A stretch of 64,000 nt of DNA from Pantoea sp. BAV 3049 (GCF_009765445.1 NZ_WHOY01000031.1:3269774-3333773), one strand, 5' to 3'; shown: positions 40,713 to 51,070, counted from the first letter of the stretch. Numbers and translations are program-made. The notes: generated by a model from the letters alone, not told the origin.

Positions 40713-42896
40713 TTAGCTTTTTGCATTCTGCTTGTAGTTGTAATCGTAATAGTCATAACCGTAGCCATAGGCATTGGCTGCTTTACGCACCACGGCGTTC
40801 AGGATAACGCCTTTCACTTCGATACCATTCTGAGCAAAGCGGCGATAGCTGAACTCAACCTCACGCAGGGTGTTAGTCTCGAAGCGAGCCACCATCAGTG
40901 AGGTTCCCGCCAGCTTACCGATAATGGAGGCGTCCGTTACCGCCAGGATGGGTGGCGTATCGATCAGCACCAGATCGTAGTTTTTGCTCGCCCATTCCAG
41001 TAGCTCCCCCAGACGGCTGTGCATCAGCAGTTCGGACGGGTTCGGTGGAACCTGACCGCGTGGGATAAAGTCGAAGCCGTATGGCCCGCTCTGAATCATC
41101 TCAGTGCTGAAAGGTTTTTTACCGGACAGCACGTCGGACAGACCGATTTTATTCGCGGCACCCAGCAGCTCGTGGGTATAACCACGGCGCATGTCACCAT
41201 CGATAAACAGCACTTTCTGATCGGCTTTCGCCACCAGCGTCGCCAGGTTGGAACAGATAAAGGTTTTACCAATCCCCGGGCTGGCACCGGTAATCATCAG
41301 AATGTTGTTTTTCGCTTCCATCATCGCGAAGTGCAGGCTGGTACGCAGACTACGAATAGCTTCGATAGACAGGTCAGTTGGGTTACCCAATGCCAGCAGC
41401 GAGTTATGCGGATCAACTTTTATCTGCGAACCACGGCGGGCCAGCGCTTCAGCATCACGCTTACGCTGCCATTCGGACAGGGGCACGCTGGCGTAGACGT
41501 TGATGCCGCGCTCTTCCAGCTGATCCGGACGGTCGATGCCGTGGTGGAACAGCGCTTTCAGCAGGATATAACCCACCGACACCACGCCACCCAGAATCAT
41601 GCTGGCCAGGATCACCAGCAGCTTTTTTGGTGCGACCGGAGCAGCAGCCGTCTCAGCATGGTCAACGATGCGCACATCGCCCACGGTACTGGCTTTACTG
41701 ATGTTCAGTTCCTGCTGGCGGTTCAGCAGCTGCATGTAAATTTCCTGACCGGACTGAACGTCACGGGTCAGACGCACGATTTCCTGCTGGGTAGCTGGCA
41801 TCTGGCCAATTTTCTGATTCAGACGTTTCTGCTCATCTTCCAGCGTCTGGCGTTTTTCCAGCAGCGCACGGTAGGTGGGGTGATCTTTCTTGAACAGCTG
41901 CGACACTTCCGCTTCACGGAAGGTCAGTTCATTCAGTTGGCTCTGGATGCTGACTGAAGAGTCCAGCGCAGATTTCGCTTCCAGTGACATATCCACGGAA
42001 TCATTCTGACGACGATAGGCGTTCAGCTTATCTTCTGCGGCATCCAGTTTGGAGCGCACATCCGGCAGCTGCTTCTTCAGGAACACCAGGCTTTTTTGGG
42101 CTTCAGCCGATTTACGGTCAATGTTCTGGTCAACGTAGTTGTTGATAATCTGATTCAGCACGGTGCTGATCTGCACCGGATCTTCACCCAGATAGGTCAG
42201 GCCCAGTACACCGGTGTCTTTTCCTTTATCGGCAACAGTCAGGTTATTGCTCACCATACTGATTGCCTGCAGCTGGGTCAGTTTGGTCACGGTGAAATCC
42301 GTACCCGGATCGGCCTGCTGGATGCTGTTAACCTTCATGGTCACGCCATTGTGGTTTTCCAGCTCCCCGACTTTACCTTTGAACAATTCATTACCATCTT
42401 TGCTGACGGTATAACTGTCCGGTCCGGTGACTTCCAGCTGCATAACCGGCTTTTCCCAGCTGACCGGGATGCTCAGTTGTGAAACGGACACCTGACCCGG
42501 TTTGTTACCCATCAGACGGGACAGGCCTTTACCGATGACCGGCAGATAGTGCTGCTGCACCAGGGCATCCAGACCCAGGTCCTGAACAGTTTTGCCAATA
42601 ACCAGACGGGAGGTCACGATTTCCACTTCTGTCGCAGACATCGGCTGCGCGTTCGGCATCATCTGGCTCAGGTCATTCAGCACGGTATTGGCGTTTTTGT
42701 CTTCCACCTGCACCATCGCATCCGAACTGTAAATCGGCGTGGCGAACAGAACGTACAGGGTGCCGAGCAGCATAAACAGAGCCGTAACAGCCACAATTAC
42801 CCAACGATGATCAACAAGCTGTCCCACAAGATGCGCCAGGTCCCATCCGGATGAGTCCTCTTGCGACGCTGACGGTGCCTTACTTTTTATATTCAT
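40713..42896 (-). CDS. amsA: Polysaccharide co-polymerase and BY-kinase AmsA (Wzc)
   Basis: A 727-residue inner-membrane tyrosine autokinase that controls capsule assembly with Wza. The Wzz-like periplasmic part is bounded by two transmembrane segments (about 33-50, WVIVAVTALFMLLGTLYVLF, and about 425-447). The cytoplasmic kinase has Walker A GASPGIGKTFICSNLA, Walker A' VLFIDGDMRRG and Walker B LVLIDTPPIL. The tail has a tyrosine cluster (seven Tyr within AYGYGYDYYDYNYK), the autophosphorylation sites. ATG 42896 is preceded by GGGAT; an upstream TTG is less likely. It is counteracted by AmsI, encoded 12 bases upstream. Confidence 0.96.
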   Translation of the reverse strand: MNIKSKAPSASQEDSSGWDLAHLVGQLVDHRWVIVAVTALFMLLGTLYVLFATPIYSSDAMVQVEDKNANTVLNDLSQMMPNAQPMSATEVEIVTSRLVIGKTVQDLGLDALVQQHYLPVIGKGLSRLMGNKPGQVSVSQLSIPVSWEKPVMQLEVTGPDSYTVSKDGNELFKGKVGELENHNGVTMKVNSIQQADPGTDFTVTKLTQLQAISMVSNNLTVADKGKDTGVLGLTYLGEDPVQISTVLNQIINNYVDQNIDRKSAEAQKSLVFLKKQLPDVRSKLDAAEDKLNAYRRQNDSVDMSLEAKSALDSSVSIQSQLNELTFREAEVSQLFKKDHPTYRALLEKRQTLEDEQKRLNQKIGQMPATQQEIVRLTRDVQSGQEIYMQLLNRQQELNISKASTVGDVRIVDHAETAAAPVAPKKLLVILASMILGGVVSVGYILLKALFHHGIDRPDQLEERGINVYASVPLSEWQRKRDAEALARRGSQIKVDPHNSLLALGNPTDLSIEAIRSLRTSLHFAMMEAKNNILMITGASPGIGKTFICSNLATLVAKADQKVLFIDGDMRRGYTHELLGAANKIGLSDVLSGKKPFSTEMIQSGPYGFDFIPRGQVPPNPSELLMHSRLGELLEWASKNYDLVLIDTPPILAVTDASIIGKLAGTSLMVARFETNTLREVEFSYRRFAQNGIEVKGVILNAVVRKAANAYGYGYDYYDYNYKQNAKS

Positions 42897-42908
42897 GGAT
42901 AATCCCAA

Positions 42909-43343
42909 CTATCGGCTTAATGCGTTGACCCATTTCTGGGCAGCGTTTTCGAGTAATCCGTACGTGGCTTCATAGGCATCGCGGCTTTTCTTGTAGGGAT
43001 CCGCTATTTCCTGTTGGTTGAGCCAGTGGCCAAATAACATGGTCTTGCCACGAACGGAGGGGTTGATGCGGTTAACCAGATCGACATGTTTTTTTTCCAT
43101 TACCAGGAGCAGATCGTAATCCCGGCACATGCCTGAGGTCAGCTGGCGGGCGATATGCCCCTCCAGCGAGAGCCCGTGTTCACTGGCAACGCTGCTTGCG
43201 GTATCGTCAGCCGCGTGATCCACCACGGCACTCAATCCGGCTGAGGCGATGTCCTTGCCTGGCAGAGCCGTTTTGAGCATCCGCTCCCCGGTAGGAGAGC
43301 GGCAGATATTGCCGACGCAGACCACTAAGATTGAATTAATCAT
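42909..43343 (-). CDS. amsI: Low-molecular-weight protein-tyrosine-phosphatase AmsI (Wzb)
   Basis: A 144-residue cytosolic phosphatase that dephosphorylates the Wzc/AmsA kinase, allowing the phosphorylation cycle needed for polymerisation. The P-loop CVGNICRSPTGE (C-x5-R-S) lies at the N-terminus and the general-acid loop NQQEIADPYKKSRDAYE (DPY) near the C-terminus. It lies between wza and wzc, 15 bases after the former. Confidence 0.96.
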   Translation of the reverse strand: MINSILVVCVGNICRSPTGERMLKTALPGKDIASAGLSAVVDHAADDTASSVASEHGLSLEGHIARQLTSGMCRDYDLLLVMEKKHVDLVNRINPSVRGKTMLFGHWLNQQEIADPYKKSRDAYEATYGLLENAAQKWVNALSR

Positions 43344-43358
43344 AATGTTCTCCGGTGG

Positions 43359-44492
43359 TTACCAGTTATGAATAATCTGGGCGTTTTCGCTGGCGTTGTA
43401 GATACCGGTGATGGTTGGGACCAGCTGAGAAACGACACGGTTCCAGCGTGCCAGAGGCGTCGCCGTCACGTAGACAATGTCATACGGCTGCAGCTGGAAC
43501 TCTGAGCCCATGACCATGGCCGATGCGTCTTTGACGTTCAGCTGGTAAATGTTGGCAATCTTCTTACGGTTCGGTCCTTTGGTCGGACGAATAACGAACA
43601 CGCCGGTCGCATCCGCCACGGCCTGGTCCATACCCTGCGCGTTGCCCAGTGCTTCAGCCAGTGTCATACCGGCGCGGTCCATCTTCAGCGTCGCCTGCTG
43701 TTTCACTTCGCCCATCACAAACACTTTCAGGTCGTCGTTACGCGGAATATAGAGAATGTCGCTTGGGTACAGCAGGTGGTTCTGCGACAGATCGCCGTTC
43801 TGCATCAGAGCCTGTAAGGAGATTGGAATTTCGCGACCATTATGGGTCAGCACCACATTACGCCAGTCGGCGTTAGCGGTCAGGCCGCCCGCGGCGTTAA
43901 CCGCATCAAGGATAGTCAGCGGCACGTTGGTGATTGGCTGCTGGCCGGAGGTGGTCACTTCGCCCGTCACGTAAGCTTTCTGTGACTTAAAGGAAGCCAC
44001 GCTGACGTCAACCTGAGGGCTTTCGATGTACTGTGCCAGACGATTAGCAATCTCGTTACGCACTTCCTGAACGGTACGCCCTGCCACGCGAACACGGCCG
44101 ATATACGGATAGAAAATGGTGCCATCGGAGTGGACCCAGTTACCCGTATCGCTGGCGCTACGGTACTGACCTGCCGGGGTGGTTAATTCCGGGTGATCCC
44201 AGACCGTCACGGTCAGTACGTCGCCGATACCAATCCGGTATTCGTAGCTCTGCAGCTCGGTTTGCAGCTCAGGGTTAGGCTGGGCCACAACGGGTTTTGG
44301 TTTCAGTTGCTCAACCAGGCTTGGGGTCAGTGGAAAGACGTTGACGTACTTATCGATATCGAAATCGCTATCCTGCTGCTTGATAACATCTTTTCCGCTG
44401 GTCGAAATCGTTGAGCCAGGCACCACGGTACAGCCGGAAAGCAGGGTAGCCGTTATCAACAAGGGTAATACTTTCGTTTTGATTGTAATCAT
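43359..44492 (-). CDS. amsH: Capsule export outer-membrane lipoprotein AmsH (Wza)
   Basis: A 377-residue Wza-type translocon protein, against 379 in E. coli. The signal peptide ends in lipobox LLSGC (Cys21). A polysaccharide export domain with [27 protein letters not shown] follows, then SLBB domains ([44 protein letters not shown]). The C-terminal amphipathic helix, [18 protein letters not shown], forms the outer-membrane barrel in the octamer. It is separated from amsG by 281 untranslated bases. Confidence 0.96.
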   Translation of the reverse strand: MITIKTKVLPLLITATLLSGCTVVPGSTISTSGKDVIKQQDSDFDIDKYVNVFPLTPSLVEQLKPKPVVAQPNPELQTELQSYEYRIGIGDVLTVTVWDHPELTTPAGQYRSASDTGNWVHSDGTIFYPYIGRVRVAGRTVQEVRNEIANRLAQYIESPQVDVSVASFKSQKAYVTGEVTTSGQQPITNVPLTILDAVNAAGGLTANADWRNVVLTHNGREIPISLQALMQNGDLSQNHLLYPSDILYIPRNDDLKVFVMGEVKQQATLKMDRAGMTLAEALGNAQGMDQAVADATGVFVIRPTKGPNRKKIANIYQLNVKDASAMVMGSEFQLQPYDIVYVTATPLARWNRVVSQLVPTITGIYNASENAQIIHNW

Positions 44493-44773
44493 CTATATCA
44501 TCGCTATCAGTAATTTGAATGATAGTGGCGAATCCGCCGCTGTGTAGCGTCATGCAAAAGTAATAAGGTGAATCACTTAATCAGGCACTGTAACTGTCGG
44601 TCATTATCTTAAACTCCCTATCCTTTTTTATGCCTTGCCGGTTTGATTAAAGCCGACGCTTAACATTCGTCAAAAAAAAAGTTTGTTTAGTACGCAAGTC
44701 AATGACAGTTAACAGTCAATAGACGCCAGCACTGCCGGCACATCAGCACCCGCAGGACAGAAAAACGCTTCTG
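44493..44773 (-). other. 281-base untranslated gap between amsG and amsH
   Basis: No convincing gene. It is unusually long for a gap inside this operon, where most neighbours are 4-105 bases apart. It holds an A/T homopolymer tract and, just after the amsG stop, a short inverted repeat (GACAGAA/TTCTGTC on the minus strand) without a T-run. It may carry a secondary promoter or an RNA processing site. Confidence 0.5.
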
Positions 44774-46207
44774 TCAGTAAGCGCCATCGCGCTTCAAAAC
44801 TACCCCAACCGTTTTGAACAGGATGGCGATATCGTTCCACAGTGACCAGTTCTTCACATACCAGGAGTCAAAGTAGACGCGAGTTTCGTAATCCACATCA
44901 TTACGGCCACTGACCTGCCACAGGCCAGTCATACCCGGTTTAGCCATGAAGTAGTAATCCACATCACCGGCATAACGCTCCAGCTCATCTTCAATCACCG
45001 GACGCGGACCGACCAGGCTCATCTCGCCGCGCACCACATTCCATAGCTGTGGCAACTCGTCGAGACTGGTTTTTCGGATAAAGTGACCAATGCGTGTAAT
45101 ACGCGGGTCGTTTTTCAGTTTGAAATCTTTGTCCCACTCCGCCCGGGCAACCGGGTCGGTACGCAGAACTTCTTCCAACACTTCTTTCGAGTTCACAACC
45201 ATCGAGCGGAACTTCAGGCATTTAAACTTGCGCCCGTTCAGCCCCACACGTTCGTGACCATAAATTGGGTTACCGCCGTCGCGAGCGACCATAAAGATCA
45301 GTACCGCCAGCGCAGGCATCAGCATGATGATAATCCCCAGTGCGCCGACAATATCAAACGCCCTTTTGACAAAGCGCGAAGTCCGCTTGGCAAGATTATT
45401 GCTGACCCGCAGGATCATCACTTCATGGCTGAAAATATAGGCCATATCCGTGCCATAAAGCGGAACGCCGCGTAATGAAGGTATCACGGAAACGGAACGG
45501 CAGTTATGTTTAGCCAGATTCTTCAGCCACAGATCGCGGTGATGGCTCTGTTCAAATTCAACCGCAACGATAAATTGCGTGTCGCCGTTAACCATCTGCC
45601 ATAAGGCGTCTTCTTCACGGATCACCGGAATACCGAACAGGGCAGGAGCAGGAGTAGTACCATCCACATCGTAGAATGCCACCACGTCAAAGCCCATCAC
45701 CTCTTCACTCTGCAGCGCCATATAGGCTTCTTCCGCATTTTTACCGCTGCCGATAATGATCGACTGACGCTTCCACAGACCATAATGATTCAGCAGGCGT
45801 TTGATCACCGCACGGCCAACCGGAATAAATACCAGTGCCAGTAACCAGGTCAGGATCCAAATCCATCGGGAAAGTTCCCATTTAGACAAAGCGGTAATTG
45901 ACAGATCGATAACGGAAAAAATCAGGACACTTCTGAATATTTCCTTAAGCTCAAACCAGAATGGTTTGCGATAGGTATAGTGGCGCAGGCGAACCCAGAA
46001 CCAGCCGATACAAATCACAGAGAGGATAATGTGTGTAGCAATTTTCAAATGCAGATCTTGTGTCAGAATATCATCTAGCAGATTACCTGGTAATGCATTC
46101 ATCAATAAGATTGCAATAAACAAAGAGGCATTAAAAAAAATCAGGTCTGAAAGTGCCAGTGACAGTTTTATTAACAGCCCTTTAAAGGTGAATTCTATAT
46201 CGCGCAT
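44774..46207 (-). CDS. amsG: Undecaprenyl-phosphate sugar phosphotransferase AmsG (WbaP type)
   Basis: A 477-residue priming enzyme that transfers galactose 1-phosphate, by analogy with amylovoran, to undecaprenyl phosphate. There are four N-terminal hydrophobic helices, then a CoA-binding-like domain ([18 protein letters not shown], around residue 145), then a fifth hydrophobic segment and the catalytic domain: [66 protein letters not shown] and [14 protein letters not shown]. It is first in the capsule operon, behind a leader of several hundred bases with JUMPstart and RcsAB-like sites. Confidence 0.95.
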   Translation of the reverse strand: MRDIEFTFKGLLIKLSLALSDLIFFNASLFIAILLMNALPGNLLDDILTQDLHLKIATHIILSVICIGWFWVRLRHYTYRKPFWFELKEIFRSVLIFSVIDLSITALSKWELSRWIWILTWLLALVFIPVGRAVIKRLLNHYGLWKRQSIIIGSGKNAEEAYMALQSEEVMGFDVVAFYDVDGTTPAPALFGIPVIREEDALWQMVNGDTQFIVAVEFEQSHHRDLWLKNLAKHNCRSVSVIPSLRGVPLYGTDMAYIFSHEVMILRVSNNLAKRTSRFVKRAFDIVGALGIIIMLMPALAVLIFMVARDGGNPIYGHERVGLNGRKFKCLKFRSMVVNSKEVLEEVLRTDPVARAEWDKDFKLKNDPRITRIGHFIRKTSLDELPQLWNVVRGEMSLVGPRPVIEDELERYAGDVDYYFMAKPGMTGLWQVSGRNDVDYETRVYFDSWYVKNWSLWNDIAILFKTVGVVLKRDGAY

Positions 46208-46432
46208 AGTTAACTCTTAATTTTTTCTTCGAAAGCCTGTGATTTATTAATTTCCACCGCTGAAAATAATTGCGTGTTTTCTCATCACGTCATTTATTAC
46301 ACAGGAAACGTATTTGGGAGTCGTGCTAAAAGGTCATCGTAACTTGCGGTGCGGCGTGAGATTAGACATGTAAAATCAACAACAAAGTGGGTGATAAATG
46401 CAGCGAAACGGACCAGACCCGCCCTTTCGTGA

Positions 46433-46471
46433 CACGCTACCGCCCCTGGCTTGTAGCTGCCAATGTGCTGT
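46433..46471 (-). promoter_or_regulatory. JUMPstart / ops element upstream of amsG
   Basis: Read on the minus strand it follows the JUMPstart consensus closely (CAGCACATTGGCAGCTAC onward, then CCAGGGGCGGTAGCGTG). The ops core GGCGGTAGCGTG at 46433-46444 is identical to the E. coli ops, which recruits RfaH. It lies 226 bases before the amsG start. Confidence 0.95.
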
Positions 46472-46737
46472 AACGCGCTTTCACCTTGTTGCTTTTATCC
46501 TGTCCTCTCCGGTCGGCAGGCTCATGCATTAGCCATCTTACGCATCCTGCAACCGGACGAAAAAGACGCGCCTTGCTAATCGTTACATTAACGCAGACAT
46601 TTACTAACACGTTGCTATACTAGTTATTACTGGCCTGTTTACAAGAGTCTGCCCGCACCCGCACGGTCTTTTAGGATTAAGACTACCTTTCGCTCCAGTC
46701 TATACCGTGCATTTCATCTTTTGCCTCCGGATAAAAT

Positions 46738-46773
46738 TCAGAATAATTCGATCTAAAAATAAGAATAATCCTG
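46738..46773 (-). promoter_or_regulatory. Two tandem RcsAB-like boxes upstream of amsG
   Basis: TAAGAATAATCCTG (46760-46773) matches TRVGAAWAWTSYGR at 13 of 14 positions and TCAGAATAATTCGA (46738-46751) at 12 of 14. The starts are 22 bases apart, two helical turns. The E. amylovora RcsA/RcsB site is reported at roughly -578 to -501 from the amsG start, and these lie at about -531 to -566, so at least the first is very likely genuine. Confidence 0.75.
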
Positions 46774-47010
46774 AACGCTTCGTCTTAACGCTATAAGTAT
46801 CCCTCAGTTCACCACTCTGACCTATGCGAATTGTCCTGAAAATAAAATGGCGGATATTCCCCGGATTTATGCTGGTAATTTCAAATGATGATAATCCCGT
46901 TGCTGGCGATAATCTGAGCCTGGGTCAGTCCGCACGGCTATTATTTGTTGAATCGCGCTGCGTTCACTATCATCATGACCATTCCTGTAACCTGTAGTGG
47001 TGAGCGTGTG

Positions 47011-48591
47011 ATGTTCGAATGGATCGCCGATCCGTCAATCTGGGCTGGGCTGGTCACCCTGATCGTGCTGGAGCTGGTGCTGGGCATTGATAACCTTGTG
47101 TTCATTGCCATTCTGGCAGAGAAACTTCCCCCCTCGCAACGCGACCGGGCCAGGATAACGGGTCTGATGCTGGCGCTGGTCATGCGTCTGCTGCTGCTGG
47201 CTTCTATCTCCTGGCTCTCTTCCTTAACCTCTCCCCTCTTCACACTTGCTGGGCACCCTTTCAGTGCACGTGACCTGATCATGCTGGTTGGCGGCGTGTT
47301 TCTGCTGTTCAAGGCCACCATGGAACTGAACGAGCGGCTGGAAGGAAAGGACGAGGATGAAAATCCACAAAAGCGTGGTGCTAAATTCTGGCCGGTAGTC
47401 GCGCAAATAGTGGTCCTGGACGCGGTGTTCTCGCTGGACTCGGTGATTACTGCGGTTGGGATGGTGGATAATCTTGCGGTGATGATGGCAGCGGTGATTG
47501 TCGCCATCCTGCTGATGCTGCTGGCCAGCAAGGCGCTGACCCGATTTGTCAACGAACACCCGACGATTGTGATCCTCTGCCTCAGTTTCCTGCTGATGAT
47601 TGGCTTCAGCCTGGTGGCGGATGGCTTTGGTTACCACATTCCGAAAGGCTATCTCTACGCCGCGATCGGTTTCTCAGTGATTATCGAGGCACTTAATCAG
47701 CTGGCGCAGTTTAACCGCAGGCGTTTTCTCTCGGCGAAGGCGCCCCTGCGTAAGCGCACTGCCGAAGCCGTGCTGCGCTTACTGCGTGGCAGTCATGAAC
47801 ATGCAGAGCTGGATGCTGAAACCTCCTCGCTGGTAGCTGACAACGCAGAGAATCGCGCGATCTTCAATAAGCAGGAGCGGATGATGATTGCCCGGGTGCT
47901 GAGGATGGGACAGCGCACCGTCAGCAGCATTATGACTTCGCGTCACGATATTGAGCACATTGACCTGAGTGAATCGCCGGAGAAAATCATGGCGCTGCTC
48001 GACAACAACCAGCACACGCGACTGGTGGTGACGGAGAACAGCGACGATCCTCTTGGCGTGGTGCACGTGATCGATCTGCTGAAGCAGGCGCTGCATGGCG
48101 ACAGCCTGGATATCCGTGCACTGATCCGCCAGCCCCTGGTCTTTCCGGAGCAGCTCACTCTGCTCCCTGCCCTTGAACAGTTCCGCACAGCCCGCACCCA
48201 TTTTGCTTTTGTTGTGGATGAATTTGGCTCGGTGGAAGGGGTAGTGACATTAAGTGATGTGATGGAGACGATTGCCGGTAATCTGCCCAACGAAGGAGAA
48301 GCGATCGATCCGCGCTATGACATTCAGCAAAATGTTGATGGCAGCTGGACAGCGAACGGGCATATGCCTCTGGAAGATTTGGTAATGTACGTTGAACTGC
48401 CGCTGGATGAGAAACGCGAATTCCACACGCTGGCCGGTCTGCTGATGGAGCATATGCAGCGGGTGCCGCAGGAAGGAGAAGAGATTCAGGTCGGCGAGTA
48501 CCTGTTCCGTACTCTGCAGGTGGAGAGTCACCGTGTGCAGAAGGTGCAGATTATTCCACTGAAGGTGGAAGAACCGGATTACGAAGTTTAA
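47011..48591 (+). CDS. yegH: YegH, TerC-family membrane protein with CBS pair and CorC/HlyC domain
   Basis: A 526-residue inner-membrane protein, close to E. coli YegH (527). The N-terminal TerC domain (about 1-235) begins [31 protein letters not shown] and has the second acidic motif [18 protein letters not shown]. Two CBS domains follow ([37 protein letters not shown]), then a C-terminal CorC/HlyC transporter-associated domain (about 435-526). A role in metal ion handling is suggested by family but unproven. ATG 47011, with GGTGAG upstream, aligns with the E. coli start; an open extension to 46945 is probably untranslated. Confidence 0.92.
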   Translation: MFEWIADPSIWAGLVTLIVLELVLGIDNLVFIAILAEKLPPSQRDRARITGLMLALVMRLLLLASISWLSSLTSPLFTLAGHPFSARDLIMLVGGVFLLFKATMELNERLEGKDEDENPQKRGAKFWPVVAQIVVLDAVFSLDSVITAVGMVDNLAVMMAAVIVAILLMLLASKALTRFVNEHPTIVILCLSFLLMIGFSLVADGFGYHIPKGYLYAAIGFSVIIEALNQLAQFNRRRFLSAKAPLRKRTAEAVLRLLRGSHEHAELDAETSSLVADNAENRAIFNKQERMMIARVLRMGQRTVSSIMTSRHDIEHIDLSESPEKIMALLDNNQHTRLVVTENSDDPLGVVHVIDLLKQALHGDSLDIRALIRQPLVFPEQLTLLPALEQFRTARTHFAFVVDEFGSVEGVVTLSDVMETIAGNLPNEGEAIDPRYDIQQNVDGSWTANGHMPLEDLVMYVELPLDEKREFHTLAGLLMEHMQRVPQEGEEIQVGEYLFRTLQVESHRVQKVQIIPLKVEEPDYEV

Positions 48592-48592
48592 A

Positions 48593-48626
48593 AGAGTCGC
48601 TGTTAAGGATATCAGCGACTCTTTTT
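48593..48626. terminator. Bidirectional terminator between yegH and asmA
   Basis: A ten-base-pair stem AGAGTCGCTG/CAGCGACTCT (48593-48602, 48613-48622) lies between the convergent stops, followed by a T-run on the plus strand and preceded by As that serve the minus strand. Confidence 0.92.
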
Positions 48627-48633
48627 CTTACGG

Positions 48634-50475
48634 TTATAAATCCTTGATCAGCTTCTGCACCGAACTGTTCTTGTCGCTGCTCTGATTACGGTCCGACCAC
48701 TGCTTCAGCCGTTTCTTCGCTTCGTCCTGCAATTGCTGCCGCAGGACCTGATCGACCTGCAGAGAGTAGTTCAGCGACGACCACGGACCGTAGATCCTCA
48801 GCGGCACCGGCGTTTGCTGCAATCGGCTTACCAGCGCATCATCGCCCTGCCAGCCTTTGGTCACCGTCACGCCAAAGGTAATATCCGCCTGCTGATCCGC
48901 CAGGTTCACACCGCCCTTCCCGCTGTAGTCCAGCATTGAGGAGTGCCCCTGCAAATCACCAAACGTCAGTTGGCCGTTGTTGAGCTTAGCGCTGCCTTTA
49001 ATCTGTTGCAGATTGCTGCCGTCTTCCGTTTTCGACGGACCGCGAACCCGGCTGCTGTTACGTTCAACTGCGCGCTGGATCATCTGCTGGAAGTTCAGAC
49101 CGGCCATCTGCGCATTGTTCAGACTCAGCTCTGCACTCCCCTGCCAGGCGCGCTTGAATGACGGTACCGTCAGGCCGGTTCCGCTGAAATTACCGGTAAG
49201 CGACAGATCGCCACTTAAGGATTGCGGCATATCAAAGGCCTTCAACAGCGGCGCAACAGCAATATTCTGCAGTAAGGGTTGAAGAGCAACCTGCGTTTGC
49301 GGGCTGCGAATATTCACCGTGCCCGGCAGCGAGAAAGTCCCGTTACCGGCTTTACCGCTCAGCGTGGCTAACTTCAGCAGACCATTAGTGCTGCTGGCAT
49401 TCAGCGCCACCTGGTCAAAGTCCATCCCGCGCCAGCGCATCTTGTCAACCGCCAGCGTCAGACTACCGTCCAGCGCATTCAGCGGTGAATCGGCATTGTC
49501 ATGCTCCGTCGGCTGTGAAATCACCGGTCCCGGGCCGGAGCGTTGTGCCTCCACGCCTTGCGTGTTGCTGACGTTCGCGGTTTCCAGCCCCAGCAGCGAA
49601 TCCATATTCAGCATTGCCGAGTGCAGAGCAATCTTCAGTTGTGGCCGCCCGGCCAGCGTACCGCTTGCGCTGCCTTCAAGCTGGCTGTCATTGGCGCTGA
49701 CCGCCATCTCTTTCAGGCTGAAGGCCTGGTTATCACCCCGCCAGTCGGCCTGCATTTTCGCCTGCCCCTTCAGCCCCTCGGTGGGCAAATCGGCCCCGGT
49801 CAATTGGTAATCCAGCTGGTTAATCATCGCAGAAAGGTGCTGAGGATAACGGCTGAGATCCGCATCAGCATTGAGACTGACCAGCAGTTCACGCTGATCG
49901 CGGCTGATACGGCTGCTCATTTCAATGTGTGCCTGCCGCCGCTGATTCTGCGAAAGCTGCAGGTTCAGATCGCGCACGTTAAGCTGCTCGCCGTTGCTCT
50001 GCTGCCAGATCAACAGGCTGTCAGCCACGCGCAGCTGGTCGATATCAAATTTCCAGCCGTGGCTGCTTTCCGGCGGAGCTGAATCAGCGGGCCCGACCGG
50101 CGCATTGGCAGGGCTTTGTGCTTCGCTGTCCGGCGTCAGGCGGACCACCGCCCCTTTTAACATCACCTGTTTTACCGCCAGTTGATGGGAAAGCAGAGGA
50201 AGCAGCTTGACATCCAGCCGCATGTTGCTGGCGCTGACCAGCGGCTGCTGTGCACCCGGGGCGGTCAGGGTCATCTGGCCAGAGAGAATGCTGAGCTGCG
50301 GCCAGACGTGCCAGCGGAGATCGCCATTGAGCGCCAGGCGGTAACCGCTGCGCTGTTCAACCTGCTGGGTCATATAGGCGCGAAAATCATTGGGATTGAC
50401 CAACAGCACCAGCGCAGTCATTCCGGCCACAATTACCACCAGCAAAATCGCCAGCGTGGTAATGAATCTTCTCAT
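48634..50475 (-). CDS. asmA: AsmA-family inner-membrane protein
   Basis: A 613-residue protein, against 617 in E. coli. One N-terminal signal anchor (RRFITTLAILLVVIVAGMTALVLLV) is followed by a long periplasmic portion with the AsmA N-terminal NPNDFRAYMTQQVEQRSGYRLALNGDLRWHVWPQL and C-terminal AsmA_2 repeats (GDLSLTGNFSGTGLTV, ADITFGVTVTKG). AsmA-like proteins are thought to move phospholipids across the periplasm and affect outer-membrane assembly. It follows dcd by 13 bases and probably shares its transcript. Confidence 0.95.
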   Translation of the reverse strand: MRRFITTLAILLVVIVAGMTALVLLVNPNDFRAYMTQQVEQRSGYRLALNGDLRWHVWPQLSILSGQMTLTAPGAQQPLVSASNMRLDVKLLPLLSHQLAVKQVMLKGAVVRLTPDSEAQSPANAPVGPADSAPPESSHGWKFDIDQLRVADSLLIWQQSNGEQLNVRDLNLQLSQNQRRQAHIEMSSRISRDQRELLVSLNADADLSRYPQHLSAMINQLDYQLTGADLPTEGLKGQAKMQADWRGDNQAFSLKEMAVSANDSQLEGSASGTLAGRPQLKIALHSAMLNMDSLLGLETANVSNTQGVEAQRSGPGPVISQPTEHDNADSPLNALDGSLTLAVDKMRWRGMDFDQVALNASSTNGLLKLATLSGKAGNGTFSLPGTVNIRSPQTQVALQPLLQNIAVAPLLKAFDMPQSLSGDLSLTGNFSGTGLTVPSFKRAWQGSAELSLNNAQMAGLNFQQMIQRAVERNSSRVRGPSKTEDGSNLQQIKGSAKLNNGQLTFGDLQGHSSMLDYSGKGGVNLADQQADITFGVTVTKGWQGDDALVSRLQQTPVPLRIYGPWSSLNYSLQVDQVLRQQLQDEAKKRLKQWSDRNQSSDKNSSVQKLIKDL

Positions 50476-50488
50476 GCCTTCCCCTTAA

Positions 50489-51070
50489 TCAATCCTTATC
50501 AATCCTGCTGGCGTCCGCGCCCTGCTGTCCTTTGTACTTCGCGTCCTGACGACGGTTATAAGGACGGGCGGCAGGCCCGGAAAGCGGCTCAAAACTCAGC
50601 GCGCCAATCAGCATGCCCGGACGCAGCGCCAGCGGCAACTTACCTGAATTATAGAACTCCAGCACTATCCGGCCCTGCCAGCCCGGATCAATGCGGTGCG
50701 CGGTGACGTGAACCATCAGTCCCAGACGGGCCAGCGACGATCGCCCATCCAGCCAGCCAACCAGGTTATCGGGCAGCGTAACGGACTCCAGCGTCACGGC
50801 CAGCGCCAGTTCTCCCGGGTGCAGGAAAAAGGCCTCGCCTTCGGCCAGCACAATCTCATCGCTCATCACGCGATCCAGCGCGGCGCTGACTTCATCCTTC
50901 GGGCCACTCAGGTCAATAAAGGCCGCCGTATGACCGCGGAAGGTTCTGAACAGGTTGCCCAGGCGCACGTCAACAGTCGCGCCATTGATTCGTTCAACCG
51001 GCGGACGAGGGGAAATCTCCAGCTGGCCATTATCCAGCCAGGCTTCAATATCGCGGTCGCATAATCTCAT
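50489..51070 (-). CDS. dcd: dCTP deaminase Dcd
   Basis: A 193-residue homotrimeric deaminase converting dCTP to dUTP for thymidylate synthesis, the same length as in E. coli. [24 protein letters not shown], the active-site [39 protein letters not shown] and [15 protein letters not shown] are intact. Neighbours udk and asmA match the standard enteric order. Confidence 0.97.
   Translation of the reverse strand: MRLCDRDIEAWLDNGQLEISPRPPVERINGATVDVRLGNLFRTFRGHTAAFIDLSGPKDEVSAALDRVMSDEIVLAEGEAFFLHPGELALAVTLESVTLPDNLVGWLDGRSSLARLGLMVHVTAHRIDPGWQGRIVLEFYNSGKLPLALRPGMLIGALSFEPLSGPAARPYNRRQDAKYKGQQGADASRIDKD

Larger units (their letters stand above)
46208..47010. other. Regulatory region between amsG and yegH
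   Basis: About 800 bases without a supported gene. On the minus strand it holds the amsG control region: tandem RcsAB-like boxes (46738-46773), a possible -10 TATAGA (46699-46704) and JUMPstart (46433-46471). On the plus strand it must also hold the yegH promoter, which I cannot pick out. Confidence 0.75.

Noticed and set aside
41019-41957. A 312-codon open frame on the plus strand
   Set aside because: It is antisense to the wzc kinase gene and reflects codon bias in the complementary strand.
46945-47010. Longer yegH N-terminus
   Set aside because: The 22 extra residues have no counterpart in E. coli YegH, and the ATG at 47011 has the better ribosome site.
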